A stretch of 7,034 nt of DNA, taken from the NCBI GenBank assembly GCA_915275065.1, contig CAJZGD010000133.1:1-7034 (forward strand), given 5' to 3'. Shown here one piece after another: positions 1 through 6,844 of this stretch (position 1 is the first letter of the stretch; the number at the start of each line of letters is the position of its first letter). Both the position numbers and the translations under genes were made by a program. Under the pieces are notes generated by a model. That model saw only the letters and a list, made by a program, of their open reading frames with translations, was not told the DNA's origin and made no database searches. The DNA comes from an uncultured Corynebacterium sp. (GTDB taxonomy: Bacteria > Actinomycetota > Actinomycetes > Mycobacteriales > Mycobacteriaceae).

Positions 1-1101
1 CCGGCGCGCGGGCTTCCACTGGTCGCGTTAGGCATCATGATGGGGGTTGTGCTCACGGCCTGCACCCCACCATCGGTGCAGGAGAAACTGCCCGCGGCCA
101 TGGGGAACGCCACCCCCGCGCTTTCTCCGGCCATGGTTGATGCGCCGGCCGGTGAGGTGATATCGCTGCCGGAGCAGCTGGCGAAGGTGACGGAGTTGGA
201 TCATATTGGGGAAATCGTTGCGGTCCGCGCCGGGGCCGTGGTGGGTGTGGGCACGGTGGACCAGTTGCGCGCCGGGCGGCTGGTGATGGTGCCGGTGGAT
301 GCGGCCTGCGGGGATATCAGCGCGGCGCCGGCGTCGCACGAATTCGTTTTGGGCTGCCCCGACGGGGTGTATGGCATTCCGACGAGCGTCGCCGATGCTG
401 CCGACGACGCTGGGGGCGCGGGGGATGCGGCCGGCGAGGAGAGTAACGGGGGTAAGACTGCTGAGCTGCCGACGGCCGACCCGGTGCTGCTTCAGGCCAC
501 TGACCAGCCGGTGACGGCGGTGGTCAAAACCACCAGTGGGATGATTTTCGCCGGTAGTTCGGATCGGGAAGACGTGGACGTGTACCAGGACGGGGAAAAA
601 ACCACCATTCGGGTGGAGGATCCCACGGACGCCATGATTGCGGTGCCGGTTTCTGGCGGTGAGGATTCGGTGTATCGGATCAATCGGCGGACCACGATCA
701 TCCAAAACATTAATGTGGCCGACAAGTCGGCGGGCGCGGTGCTGCGCGTGGGCTTGGGTGTGGGAACGATCACCCCGGGGGCTGAGGGGATGGCGTTGGC
801 GACGGACACGATCGGGAAGCAGTTCGGGGTGTATCTGACCCATGATGTGATTCGGCTGCACCAAACCACCCCCACCACCGGTGCGCCGTGGGCTATCGCG
901 TGGGATGATAAGCGGCAGCAGGTGTGGGTGGCCACCACGGATGATAATAAAATCCGGCGGTATCAGCTTGGTTCGGGCCAAGGCGAGGAGTTGGAAGCCT
1001 ATAATTCTATTGAAAACACCCAATCGCTTGTGGCGTTACCTGATGGCACGATCCTCGCGGCCTCCGCCACCGGAACTGATGTGCAGGCCATCACCCCGTA
1101 A
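1..1101 (+). CDS. putative secreted lipoprotein with beta-propeller-like body (5' truncated)
   Basis: The frame is open from the first base of the window, so the true start lies upstream; the ATG at 37 sits inside the signal peptide and is probably not the start. The visible N-terminus has an arginine (codon 3), a hydrophobic run, then the lipobox L-T-A-C with the cysteine codon at 61-63. This predicts cleavage by signal peptidase II and lipid anchoring to the outer face of the membrane. The roughly 345 residues after the cysteine carry no catalytic motif I recognise. They contain short strand-and-turn segments such as a PWAIAWDD / VWVATTDDNKIRRYQL block (about 889-978) that resemble blades of a YncE-like beta-propeller. 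An Ala/Gly/Asp/Glu-rich low-complexity stretch (about 388-475) looks like a surface loop inserted between blades. The stop is 36 bases before pyrD with no terminator between, so the two are probably co-transcribed. Lipoprotein status is well supported. The fold is a guess and the function unknown. Confidence 0.8.
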   Translation, partial: PARGLPLVALGIMMGVVLTACTPPSVQEKLPAAMGNATPALSPAMVDAPAGEVISLPEQLAKVTELDHIGEIVAVRAGAVVGVGTVDQLRAGRLVMVPVDAACGDISAAPASHEFVLGCPDGVYGIPTSVADAADDAGGAGDAAGEESNGGKTAELPTADPVLLQATDQPVTAVVKTTSGMIFAGSSDREDVDVYQDGEKTTIRVEDPTDAMIAVPVSGGEDSVYRINRRTTIIQNINVADKSAGAVLRVGLGVGTITPGAEGMALATDTIGKQFGVYLTHDVIRLHQTTPTTGAPWAIAWDDKRQQVWVATTDDNKIRRYQLGSGQGEELEAYNSIENTQSLVALPDGTILAASATGTDVQAITP

Positions 1102-1137
1102 CTCCCCTATCAGCGATACTTAACTGGAAAGCACCCT

Positions 1138-2262
1138 ATGACTTCTTATTCGATTACCCCGCACCCGTGGCGCACCAAGGCCTACGCCCTGGCGTTGAAA
1201 GGCATGTTCCGGCTGTCCCCGGAGCGGATCCATGGCATTATTTCCGCCGCCCTGCGGGTGTTGCAGGCCACTCCCCGACCGGTTAACCGGCTGGTGGGGA
1301 AGATTGTGCAGGTGAATGATCCGATCTTGTCGCAGGAAGTGTTTGGCACGGTGTTTCCGCAACCGTTGGGGTTGGCTGCCGGTTTCGATAAGAACGGGCG
1401 GTTGGCTGATGTGTGGCACACGATCGGGTTTGGTTATGCGGAGTTGGGGACGGTGACGGCGGCCGGCCAGCCGGGCAATCCCGCCCCCAGGCTGTTTCGG
1501 TTACCGAAGGATAAGGCGATTTTGAACCGCATGGGGTTCAATAATGAGGGGGCAGCGGATGTAGCGTTTCATCTGCGGCACCGGAAGAACCGCGCCGTGG
1601 TGGGGATTAATATTGGGAAAACCAAGGTAGTGGATGCGGCCGCGGCGGCGGATGATTACCGCCGGTCGGCATCACTGTTGGGGGATTTAGCGCAGTTCCT
1701 TGTGGTGAATGTTTCTTCCCCGAACACGCCCGGGTTGCGGGATTTGCAGGCGGTGGAGTCGCTGAGGCCCATTCTTCAGGCGGTGCAGGAGGCCACGAAC
1801 ACGCCGGTGTTGGTGAAGATCGCCCCGGATTTGTCCAATGAGGATGTGGATGCGGTGGCGGACCTGGCGTTGGAGTTGGGCTTGGATGGTATTGTGGCGA
1901 CGAATACCACGATTTCCCGGGATGGCCTGGTCACCCCAGAATCGCAGGTGGCGGCCATGGGGCCGGGCGGAATTTCCGGCCCGCCGGTGGCGGATCGGGC
2001 GTTGGAGGTGCTCAAGCGGCTGCGGAGTCGGGTGGGTGATTCCCTGGTGCTCATTGGGGTGGGCGGGATTTCGACGCCAAAGGATGCGTGGGAACGCATC
2101 ACCGCCGGCGCCACCCTGGTACAGGGCTACACCGGCCTGATTTATGGTGGCCTGGATTGGATTCGGGATATCCACCTGGGCATTGCCGCCCAGTTGCGGG
2201 CCTACGGACTCAATAATATTTCGGAGGCGGTAGGGTCAAACCTGCCGTGGACCCTGGACTAG
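1138..2262 (+). CDS. pyrD: dihydroorotate dehydrogenase (quinone), class 2
   Basis: This enzyme oxidises dihydroorotate to orotate, the fourth step of pyrimidine synthesis. It uses FMN and passes electrons to membrane quinone. The 374-residue product has the length and N-terminal extension (residues 1 to about 60) typical of class 2 enzymes, where the extension forms the membrane and quinone entry. Motifs in order are PLGLAAGFDKNG (76-87), ELGTVTAAGQPGNPAPRLFR (102-121), LNRMGFNN (129-136), VGINIGKTK (155-163), NVSSPNTPGLR (191-201), VLVKIAPDLS (224-233), ATNTT (254-258), GGISGPPV (277-284), GVGGIS (307-312) and VQGYTGLIYGG (328-338). Ser194 aligns with the catalytic base Ser175 of E. coli PyrD; a class 1 enzyme would use Cys. 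The ATG start is supported by GGAAAG at 1126-1131. The gene is intact, follows the lipoprotein gene in likely operon arrangement and ends at a good terminator. No pyrimidine-responsive leader is visible. Confidence 0.97.
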   Translation: MTSYSITPHPWRTKAYALALKGMFRLSPERIHGIISAALRVLQATPRPVNRLVGKIVQVNDPILSQEVFGTVFPQPLGLAAGFDKNGRLADVWHTIGFGYAELGTVTAAGQPGNPAPRLFRLPKDKAILNRMGFNNEGAADVAFHLRHRKNRAVVGINIGKTKVVDAAAAADDYRRSASLLGDLAQFLVVNVSSPNTPGLRDLQAVESLRPILQAVQEATNTPVLVKIAPDLSNEDVDAVADLALELGLDGIVATNTTISRDGLVTPESQVAAMGPGGISGPPVADRALEVLKRLRSRVGDSLVLIGVGGISTPKDAWERITAGATLVQGYTGLIYGGLDWIRDIHLGIAAQLRAYGLNNISEAVGSNLPWTLD

Positions 2263-2283
2263 CCCTCCCCCACCCCATTTATG

Positions 2284-2312
2284 ACCCCGGGCCACGACGA
2301 GCCTGGGGTTTT
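2284..2312 (+). terminator. intrinsic terminator of pyrD
   Basis: The stem ACCCCGGGC (2284-2292) pairs with GCCTGGGGT (2301-2309) over nine base pairs, including one G-U pair, across an eight-base loop. TTTT follows at 2309-2312 and more T at 2318-2321. It lies 21 bases after the pyrD stop. On the minus strand the same hairpin is not followed by a T run, so it would serve the converging PEBP gene only weakly. Confidence 0.85.
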
Positions 2313-2323
2313 GGCCATTTTGG

Positions 2324-2881
2324 CTAGTCGTTGCGGTACCAGCCCCAGTACACGGCGCGGGCGAGGGAATGGTAGTACAGGTTAAAACCCAGCACGGTGG
2401 GGGTGGCGTCTGCGGGAATATCAAGCCGGTCCACGTCGACCGCGTGAATGGCAAACAGGTAACGGTGGGGGCCGTGGCCGGCAGGCGGGTTGGGCCCATA
2501 GTAACCGCGGATACCGGAGTCGCCCCGCAGGGTGACGGTTTCATCAAGCCCCAGCAGCGGTTGGTCGGCCAAGCCCGCGCCGGTGGGAAGTTCCGTGACA
2601 GTTACGGGAATGTTGAATGCAGCCCAGTGCCAGAACCCGCTGGCGGTGGGGGCGTCGGGGTCGAACATGGTCACGGCAATGGATTTAGTGCCCTCCGGCA
2701 GGCCAGACCAGGCCAGCTGGGGGGACACGTTTGCCGGGGCAACATACGTGTCGGGGATGGCGTCGCCGCCTCCAAAGTCGGCGGAGGTGAGGGGGAAGTC
2801 CGGCAGGTCCCGCAGGGGCGCGTAGGGGTCGGGGCCGGGGAATCGGGGGTCTGATGCGTATGAACTCATAGGTTCATTCAT
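2324..2881 (-). CDS. YbhB/YbcL family Raf kinase inhibitor-like (PEBP) protein
   Basis: A 185-residue protein of the phosphatidylethanolamine-binding (PEBP/RKIP) superfamily. Bacterial members are small, usually soluble proteins with an anion-binding pocket; their physiological roles are mostly undefined. The two conserved blocks are visible: D74-P-D-A-P-T79 followed by H85-W86 and AAFNIP (87-92), and GYYGPNPPAGHGPHRY (126-141) with His136 and His139, which normally line the ligand pocket. No signal peptide or membrane segment is seen, so a cytoplasmic location is inferred. The first ATG is 3 bases after the stop of ABC half-transporter B. AGGG overlaps that stop and lies only one base before the ATG, which suggests reinitiation or translational coupling. 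Met5 (codon 2867-2869) is the alternative start, about 13 bases from the AGGG. It is the last gene of the minus-strand operon and converges on pyrD. The family call is secure; the link to transport is only positional. Confidence 0.93.
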   Translation of the reverse strand: MNEPMSSYASDPRFPGPDPYAPLRDLPDFPLTSADFGGGDAIPDTYVAPANVSPQLAWSGLPEGTKSIAVTMFDPDAPTASGFWHWAAFNIPVTVTELPTGAGLADQPLLGLDETVTLRGDSGIRGYYGPNPPAGHGPHRYLFAIHAVDVDRLDIPADATPTVLGFNLYYHSLARAVYWGWYRND

Positions 2882-2884
2882 ACC

Positions 2885-4696
2885 CTACATGGTGTGATCC
2901 TGGCCGCTCCACCGGGCAAAGAGTTGCGCATATCTCCCGCCGGCGGCGACAAGGTCCGCGTGCCTGCCGTCTTCAATGATGCGCCCGGCGTCCATCACGA
3001 TGATACGGTCGGCCACTACCGCCTGGTCCAACCGGTGGGCGACCACGAGGGCGGTGCGCCCCCGGGTGACGAGTTGCGCGGCCGCCTCCAGGGTGTGGGC
3101 TTGGTCAGATCCGGCTTCGGAGGTGGCTTCGTCGAGGATGAGGACGTGGGGGTTGCGGAGCAGCACCCGGGCGAGGGCGATTTGTTGCTGCACTTCCGGC
3201 ATGAGCGGTACCGCACCCGCCCCCACCTGGGTGTCGAGGCCGAGGGGGAAGGCCCGGCGGAAGGCGGTACCGTTCTCGGGCAGGCCCACGGCCGCAAGGG
3301 CGTCGAGAAGCTCCCCGTCGGTGGCGGTGGGGGCCGCCATGCGGAGGTCGTCGCGCAGCGTGCCGGAGAATATGTGCACCTCCTGGCTGATGAGGGTGAC
3401 GTTGCGGGCGGTCCACACGTCGGAAACCTGGGCGATGTCCACGTCGCCGACGGTGATGGTGCCGGCGGTGGGGCGCAGCAGGCCGGACATGAGGGCGGCG
3501 AGCGTGGATTTGCCTGCCCCGGATGCGCCGACGAGGGCGGTGGTGGTGCCGGCCGCCAGCGTGAGGTCGAGGGTGGGGAGCACGGGTTCGGTGGTGTCGG
3601 GGTAGGAGAATTCCAGGCCACGAATGGTGACGTCGGCGGGTTTTTCCAGGTCGGGTGCGGTGCGTTGGCTGGTTGGGGTGTAGAGTTTCGCCAGGGCGAC
3701 GGCACGGCCGAGCCGGGTCATGCCTTCCTGAATGTCGTTGAAGAAGAGCATGGTGTTGAAGATTTGGGTTTCGGCCCGGACGGCGAGGAATACCGCGGCG
3801 GAGGCGGCGCCGGCGGTGATATGGTTGTGGGCGGTCAGCCAGGCGCCGAGGCCGAGGGCGGCAATCACCCACACCCCGGAAATGGTTTGGGCGAGGTGGA
3901 GCAGCCGGTTGATGTAGGGGATGCGGGTGGCGGTGGCCTGGAGGGCAGCCCAGCTTTTGGTTTGCATGCGGTCAAGCGCCCAGGCGCCGTAGCGGAATGC
4001 TTTAAAGGTGGCGAGCCCCCGGAGGGTGTCGAGCAGGGTGGCGTTGCGTTCGGCCTCGATGGCGGACACTGCGTTGGTCACCGGGGGCAGCGCCCCGATC
4101 CAGCGTTTACTGATGGGGACGAAAATAACGGCGATGACCAGGGCGAGCACACCGAACCGGTAGTCGATGAGGGTCATGGTGCCGATACTGAAGGGGAACA
4201 TCAGGAGCATGAACATGACCCCGGACCCAATCTGGCTGAACTGGGTGACGGGCTGGTCAATGTCGTGGGTCATGCGGGTAATGACGTTGCCGGTGCCGAG
4301 CGCCATGACATCAGGAATGGGTGCCTGCAGGGTAGAGTTGAGGCAGTTGCGTTTCAGGTCGACGCTCATTCGGCGTAGTTTTATGCCAATAAGATAGTTT
4401 GCAAGCGAACGCAGGCAGTGGCCCACGAAGGTGGCGGCACAGGCCACGCCGACCAGGATCATGAGGGCGCGCTCCCCCGTGCCAACAATGGGGACGGCAA
4501 CGCCACGGAGGACATCCACGCTGTAGCCCAGCACGTTGGCCTCCAGAATGGTGCAGGTGAGCAAGACGCAGTGCAGCGTGATAATGCCCACCCACCAGCG
4601 GCGGCTGAGTGAGTTACGGAGGCCACCGAGGTAGCGGAGGGTTTCGGCTACGGGGGCTGGCGCCAGCGAGTCATGGTGGGCGAGTTGGTGAGTCAT
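2885..4696 (-). CDS. ABC exporter half-transporter B, degenerate signature motif
   Basis: A 603-residue type IV (exporter-fold) half-transporter: membrane domain about residues 35-335 with six predicted helices (about 36-56, 77-97, 158-178, 182-200, 272-290, 295-315), then a nucleotide-binding domain from about 355. The A-loop aromatic (Tyr365), Walker A G390-ASGAGKS-T398, Q-loop Gln438, Walker B VLILDE with Asp522 and catalytic Glu523, and switch His554 are all present. The ABC signature is not: LSGGQ is replaced by LMPEV (498-502), followed by the expected QQQIALAR. The D-loop is also altered (SEAGSD where SALD is usual). Its ATG overlaps the TGA of half-transporter A as ATGA, so the two are translationally coupled and should form a heterodimer. 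By composite-site logic, its Walker motifs would pair with the LSGGQ of A to make the only competent ATP site. The substrate cannot be read from the sequence; drug, peptide or lipid export are all possible. Confidence 0.93.
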   Translation of the reverse strand: MTHQLAHHDSLAPAPVAETLRYLGGLRNSLSRRWWVGIITLHCVLLTCTILEANVLGYSVDVLRGVAVPIVGTGERALMILVGVACAATFVGHCLRSLANYLIGIKLRRMSVDLKRNCLNSTLQAPIPDVMALGTGNVITRMTHDIDQPVTQFSQIGSGVMFMLLMFPFSIGTMTLIDYRFGVLALVIAVIFVPISKRWIGALPPVTNAVSAIEAERNATLLDTLRGLATFKAFRYGAWALDRMQTKSWAALQATATRIPYINRLLHLAQTISGVWVIAALGLGAWLTAHNHITAGAASAAVFLAVRAETQIFNTMLFFNDIQEGMTRLGRAVALAKLYTPTSQRTAPDLEKPADVTIRGLEFSYPDTTEPVLPTLDLTLAAGTTTALVGASGAGKSTLAALMSGLLRPTAGTITVGDVDIAQVSDVWTARNVTLISQEVHIFSGTLRDDLRMAAPTATDGELLDALAAVGLPENGTAFRRAFPLGLDTQVGAGAVPLMPEVQQQIALARVLLRNPHVLILDEATSEAGSDQAHTLEAAAQLVTRGRTALVVAHRLDQAVVADRIIVMDAGRIIEDGRHADLVAAGGRYAQLFARWSGQDHTM

Positions 4697-6315
4697 CGGG
4701 TGTGTTCCTCTCCGGCGGCGCGGGCCCAGGTTTTCCGCCCAGATATGACCAGGGTGATGCTGTTGGCGCGCAACTGTTTTATGGCCTGCACCACGGCGTC
4801 GAGGGTGACCGCGTCCAGGCCGGTGGTGGGTTCATCAAACAGGAGCACGCGAGGGTTACGGGCGAGAGCCCGGGCCAGGGCGACACGTTGCCGCTGCCCA
4901 CCGGACAGGTTGAGGCCGGCCTCGCCGAGCGGCGTGGTGGGCAACTCCCCACCCGGACCGTACCCGCCCAAACGTTCTATAATGTCGGTACAGGCGGCAG
5001 CGTCGAGGGCTGCTATCACCTGTTCGTGGGGGATATCTCCGGTGGGGTTGATATTTTCGGCAAGGGTTCCTTCGAACACGCTCACGAGATGTGGGGTGGC
5101 GAGCACCTCGTCGAGCCCGGCGAGCAGATGATAGTCGCGGTAATTATCCTCGGTGGGTTGCCACACGTGCAACCCCGGCTCCAAGGTGGCGAGGAGTTCC
5201 TCCGCTTTGCGACGCTCTTCCGTGTCGTCCCCCGACGACTGCTCGGAGTCCGCCGCCGTGGCGTCAATGAGATCGCTAATGCGGTCGCCGGCGGCGATGG
5301 CGCGCGCCCAGGTGCTCGATAACATGCCCATGGAAATACCCAACGCCTGGAGCGCCGGGCCGGCGATCATGGATATGGACACCAATTCACCCGGGGTGAT
5401 CTCCCCCAGGTGGGCGAGCCAGGCGGCATAGCTGATGGTGAGAATGACCAGGAAGGTGGGCACGAGCTGGCGGAGGAAATCCATGCCGATGGACACCCGC
5501 ATGTCCCGCTCCATGGCGTCGAGGACCGTGTCGCTGGTGGCGTCGAACCGGTGCTGGGTGATTTCTACCGCCCCCAGACCTTTAACCACGCGGGAGCCTT
5601 GGGCAACGTCGGTAGCAAGGCTGGCAAGCCCGGCCTCTGCCTGGCGGCGGGCTGCGGACACCCTGGTGATGGGCCTCGCGGTGACTGCCGCGGCACCGGC
5701 GGTCAACAGCGCACCCACGGGCAGCAACAGGGCGATCGTCAGGGATATGGGGGCGATACCGACGGTCGCGCCGATGAGATAGCCGATCATCATGACGGGG
5801 AATGCGGTGATTTCCCGCACGTCGGCGCAGGTTTTCGTGTCCGTGTCGACGGTGCTTAAGATCGTGCCCGGGCTGTGGCGAATATCCTGGCTACGCAGCA
5901 GCCTGGCGGTGAGGAAGAGCCGTGTGTTGTGCACCACCCGGGCGATCCCCACTTGGGTCATGCCCATTGAGGTGGTTTCGCCTGCAATGCCGAGGATCAT
6001 CAGTGTGCACAATAACCCCAGCGGTAGGAGGATTTCCACAACATGGCCCGTGCCGAATGTGGCGTCGATAACGCGGCCCACGACGATTGTGGCGATGGCG
6101 CTCATACCCGACCCCACACCCTGCATGATGACCTGCCATGTCACCGCCCCGGGGTATGCCAACAGCATGTTGCTCGCCACCCGCTTGCCACCATCCCATG
6201 TATCGGGGCGGAGGCTGTGGTCGGTAGTGGGTGGTTGGTCTGGGGCGAACCATCGCCAGGCTATCCCCCGCCTGAATGGTTTTGGTTGTGATTCTGATGG
6301 GTGTGCTGTCATCAT
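4693..6315 (-). CDS. ABC exporter half-transporter A, nucleotide domain lacking Walker A
   Basis: Exporter-fold membrane domain followed by a reduced nucleotide-binding domain. Numbered from the ATG at 6313-6315 (540 residues), helices fall at about 50-80, 93-112, 171-190, 192-210, 283-302 and 308-328. LSGGQ (470-474), Walker B VLLFDE with Asp494 and Glu495, and the D-loop GLD are canonical. The segment between the membrane domain and the FEGTLAENI motif (about 345-413) is only about 70 residues and contains no GxxGxGK. Walker A, the usual A-loop and a clear Q-loop Gln are missing. The switch His is Gly526, and the protein ends 14 residues later, shorter than usual. No other minus frame there encodes a P-loop, so a simple frameshift does not explain the loss. 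Start choice: the frame extends to a GTG at 6433-6435, seven bases from the tRNA gene, which would leave almost no room for a promoter and would add a lysine-rich then hydrophobic leader. ATG 6313-6315 or 6310-6312 is more likely, although no clear ribosome binding site precedes either. First gene of the operon; partner is half-transporter B. Confidence 0.88.
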   Translation of the reverse strand: MMTAHPSESQPKPFRRGIAWRWFAPDQPPTTDHSLRPDTWDGGKRVASNMLLAYPGAVTWQVIMQGVGSGMSAIATIVVGRVIDATFGTGHVVEILLPLGLLCTLMILGIAGETTSMGMTQVGIARVVHNTRLFLTARLLRSQDIRHSPGTILSTVDTDTKTCADVREITAFPVMMIGYLIGATVGIAPISLTIALLLPVGALLTAGAAAVTARPITRVSAARRQAEAGLASLATDVAQGSRVVKGLGAVEITQHRFDATSDTVLDAMERDMRVSIGMDFLRQLVPTFLVILTISYAAWLAHLGEITPGELVSISMIAGPALQALGISMGMLSSTWARAIAAGDRISDLIDATAADSEQSSGDDTEERRKAEELLATLEPGLHVWQPTEDNYRDYHLLAGLDEVLATPHLVSVFEGTLAENINPTGDIPHEQVIAALDAAACTDIIERLGGYGPGGELPTTPLGEAGLNLSGGQRQRVALARALARNPRVLLFDEPTTGLDAVTLDAVVQAIKQLRANSITLVISGRKTWARAAGEEHTR

Positions 6316-6442
6316 TATTAACAGTAACAGCTTTGCCACCAACGAAATTTTGGGGAGTTTTACCTGCTGATTTGCCTTATTGTTGGTTTTTCGCTTAAAG
6401 TGTAGCGAGTGCCCAGCCGATATGGCTGAAACCACATCCTAA
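6316..6442. promoter_or_regulatory. divergent control region between ABC operon and tRNA-Leu
   Basis: This AT-richer stretch separates the minus-strand exporter operon from the plus-strand tRNA gene and must hold both promoters. On the minus strand, TACACT (6399-6404) fits the actinobacterial -10 pattern TAnnnT and would start a transcript near 6390, upstream of the ATG at 6315. No convincing -35 goes with it. A 5-bp inverted repeat, CAGCC-GATAT-GGCTG, spans 6414-6428, just upstream of that box. It could be an operator or chance. No clear tRNA promoter could be fixed; TTGCCT at 6372-6377 is a weak -35 candidate. The promoter assignments are inference. Confidence 0.35.
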
Positions 6443-6528
6443 GCCCGGGTGGCGGAATGGCAGACGCGCTAGCTTGAGGTGCTAGTGTCCTACTAATGGA
6501 CGTGGGGGTTCAAGTCCCCCCTCGGGCA
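6443..6528 (+). tRNA. tRNA-Leu (anticodon GAG)
   Basis: A complete class II tRNA of 86 bases. The acceptor arm GCCCGGG (6443-6449) pairs with CTCGGGC (6521-6527) with one G-U, followed by discriminator A6528. The anticodon stem CTAGC/GCTAG (6469-6473 and 6481-6485) closes the loop TTGAGGT, giving anticodon GAG at 6476-6478, which reads CUC and CUU leucine codons. A long variable arm (GTCC pairing with GGAC, about 6487-6502) is typical of Leu. The T arm is GGGGG-TTCAAGT-CCCCC (6504-6520). The 3' CCA is not encoded (CAC follows), as is usual in actinobacteria. The structure is intact. Confidence 0.97.
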
Positions 6529-6537
6529 CACATGATG

Positions 6538-6565
6538 ACCCCAACTGTTGCAGGTTGGGGTTTTT
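6538..6565 (+). terminator. intrinsic terminator of tRNA-Leu
   Basis: ACCCCAAC (6538-6545) pairs perfectly with GTTGGGGT (6554-6561) around an eight-base loop, followed by a run of five T (6561-6565). It begins ten bases after the tRNA, so the tRNA is probably transcribed as a single-gene unit. Confidence 0.9.
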
Positions 6566-6844
6566 GCTTTACGACGCTCCCCCGTACGCCAGCATGCGCA
6601 CATACCTTTTATACACTGACACCGACATTACGCTCAGTAGCCTCTCACCCACTACTGGGAAGCATCAGGAACCTGCACCACCGGCTGGCCGGACATAATA
6701 GCATTGTGATTAGCCCCATCCTGGACCATGTGCTCTGGCCCCAAAACCTCACCGAAGCATGGGAAGAGACCACACCAACACGCGACAAGTCACATGCTCC
6801 AGTGACCAAATAAACCCCGAGATTGCAAAAGAAAGTCTTGCTCA
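6566..6844. other. gene-poor stretch of lower GC, possible gene remnant
   Basis: No convincing gene is seen in these 279 bases. GC is clearly below that of the operons to the left. Two short open pieces on the plus strand might be parts of one decayed gene: an ATG at 6594 opening about 34 codons (MRTYLLYTDTDI...), and, one frame over, an open stretch up to the stop at 6811-6813 that contains ILDHVLWPQNLTEAWEE. Joining them needs a frameshift near 6680-6695. Neither piece resembles a family I can name. A short inverted repeat, GTCAC (6789-6793) with GTGAC (6802-6806), has no T run on either side and is not called a terminator. Confidence 0.3.

Noticed and set aside
28..1023. 331-codon minus-strand frame
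   Set aside because: It is antisense to the lipoprotein gene, Arg/His/Pro-rich and without motifs. The plus frame has a lipobox and normal composition.
2894..4378. Long (494-codon) open frame on the plus strand
   Set aside because: It is antisense to half-transporter B, extremely Gly/Glu/Val-rich, and shows no domain. It is a typical shadow frame of a GC-rich gene with intact ABC motifs on the other strand.
4693..6315. Half-transporter A as a pseudogene
   Set aside because: The frame is intact, LSGGQ, Walker B and D-loop are canonical, and the partner has lost exactly the complementary motif, which argues for a working asymmetric pair.
6538..6806. CRISPR array or other repeat array near the end of the window
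   Set aside because: Only single hairpins are present; no regularly spaced direct repeats were found here or elsewhere in the window.
6496..6813. 105-codon plus-strand frame starting inside the tRNA
   Set aside because: Its start lies within tRNA-Leu and it crosses the terminator, so it cannot be a gene as drawn. Only its last third is mentioned as a possible remnant.
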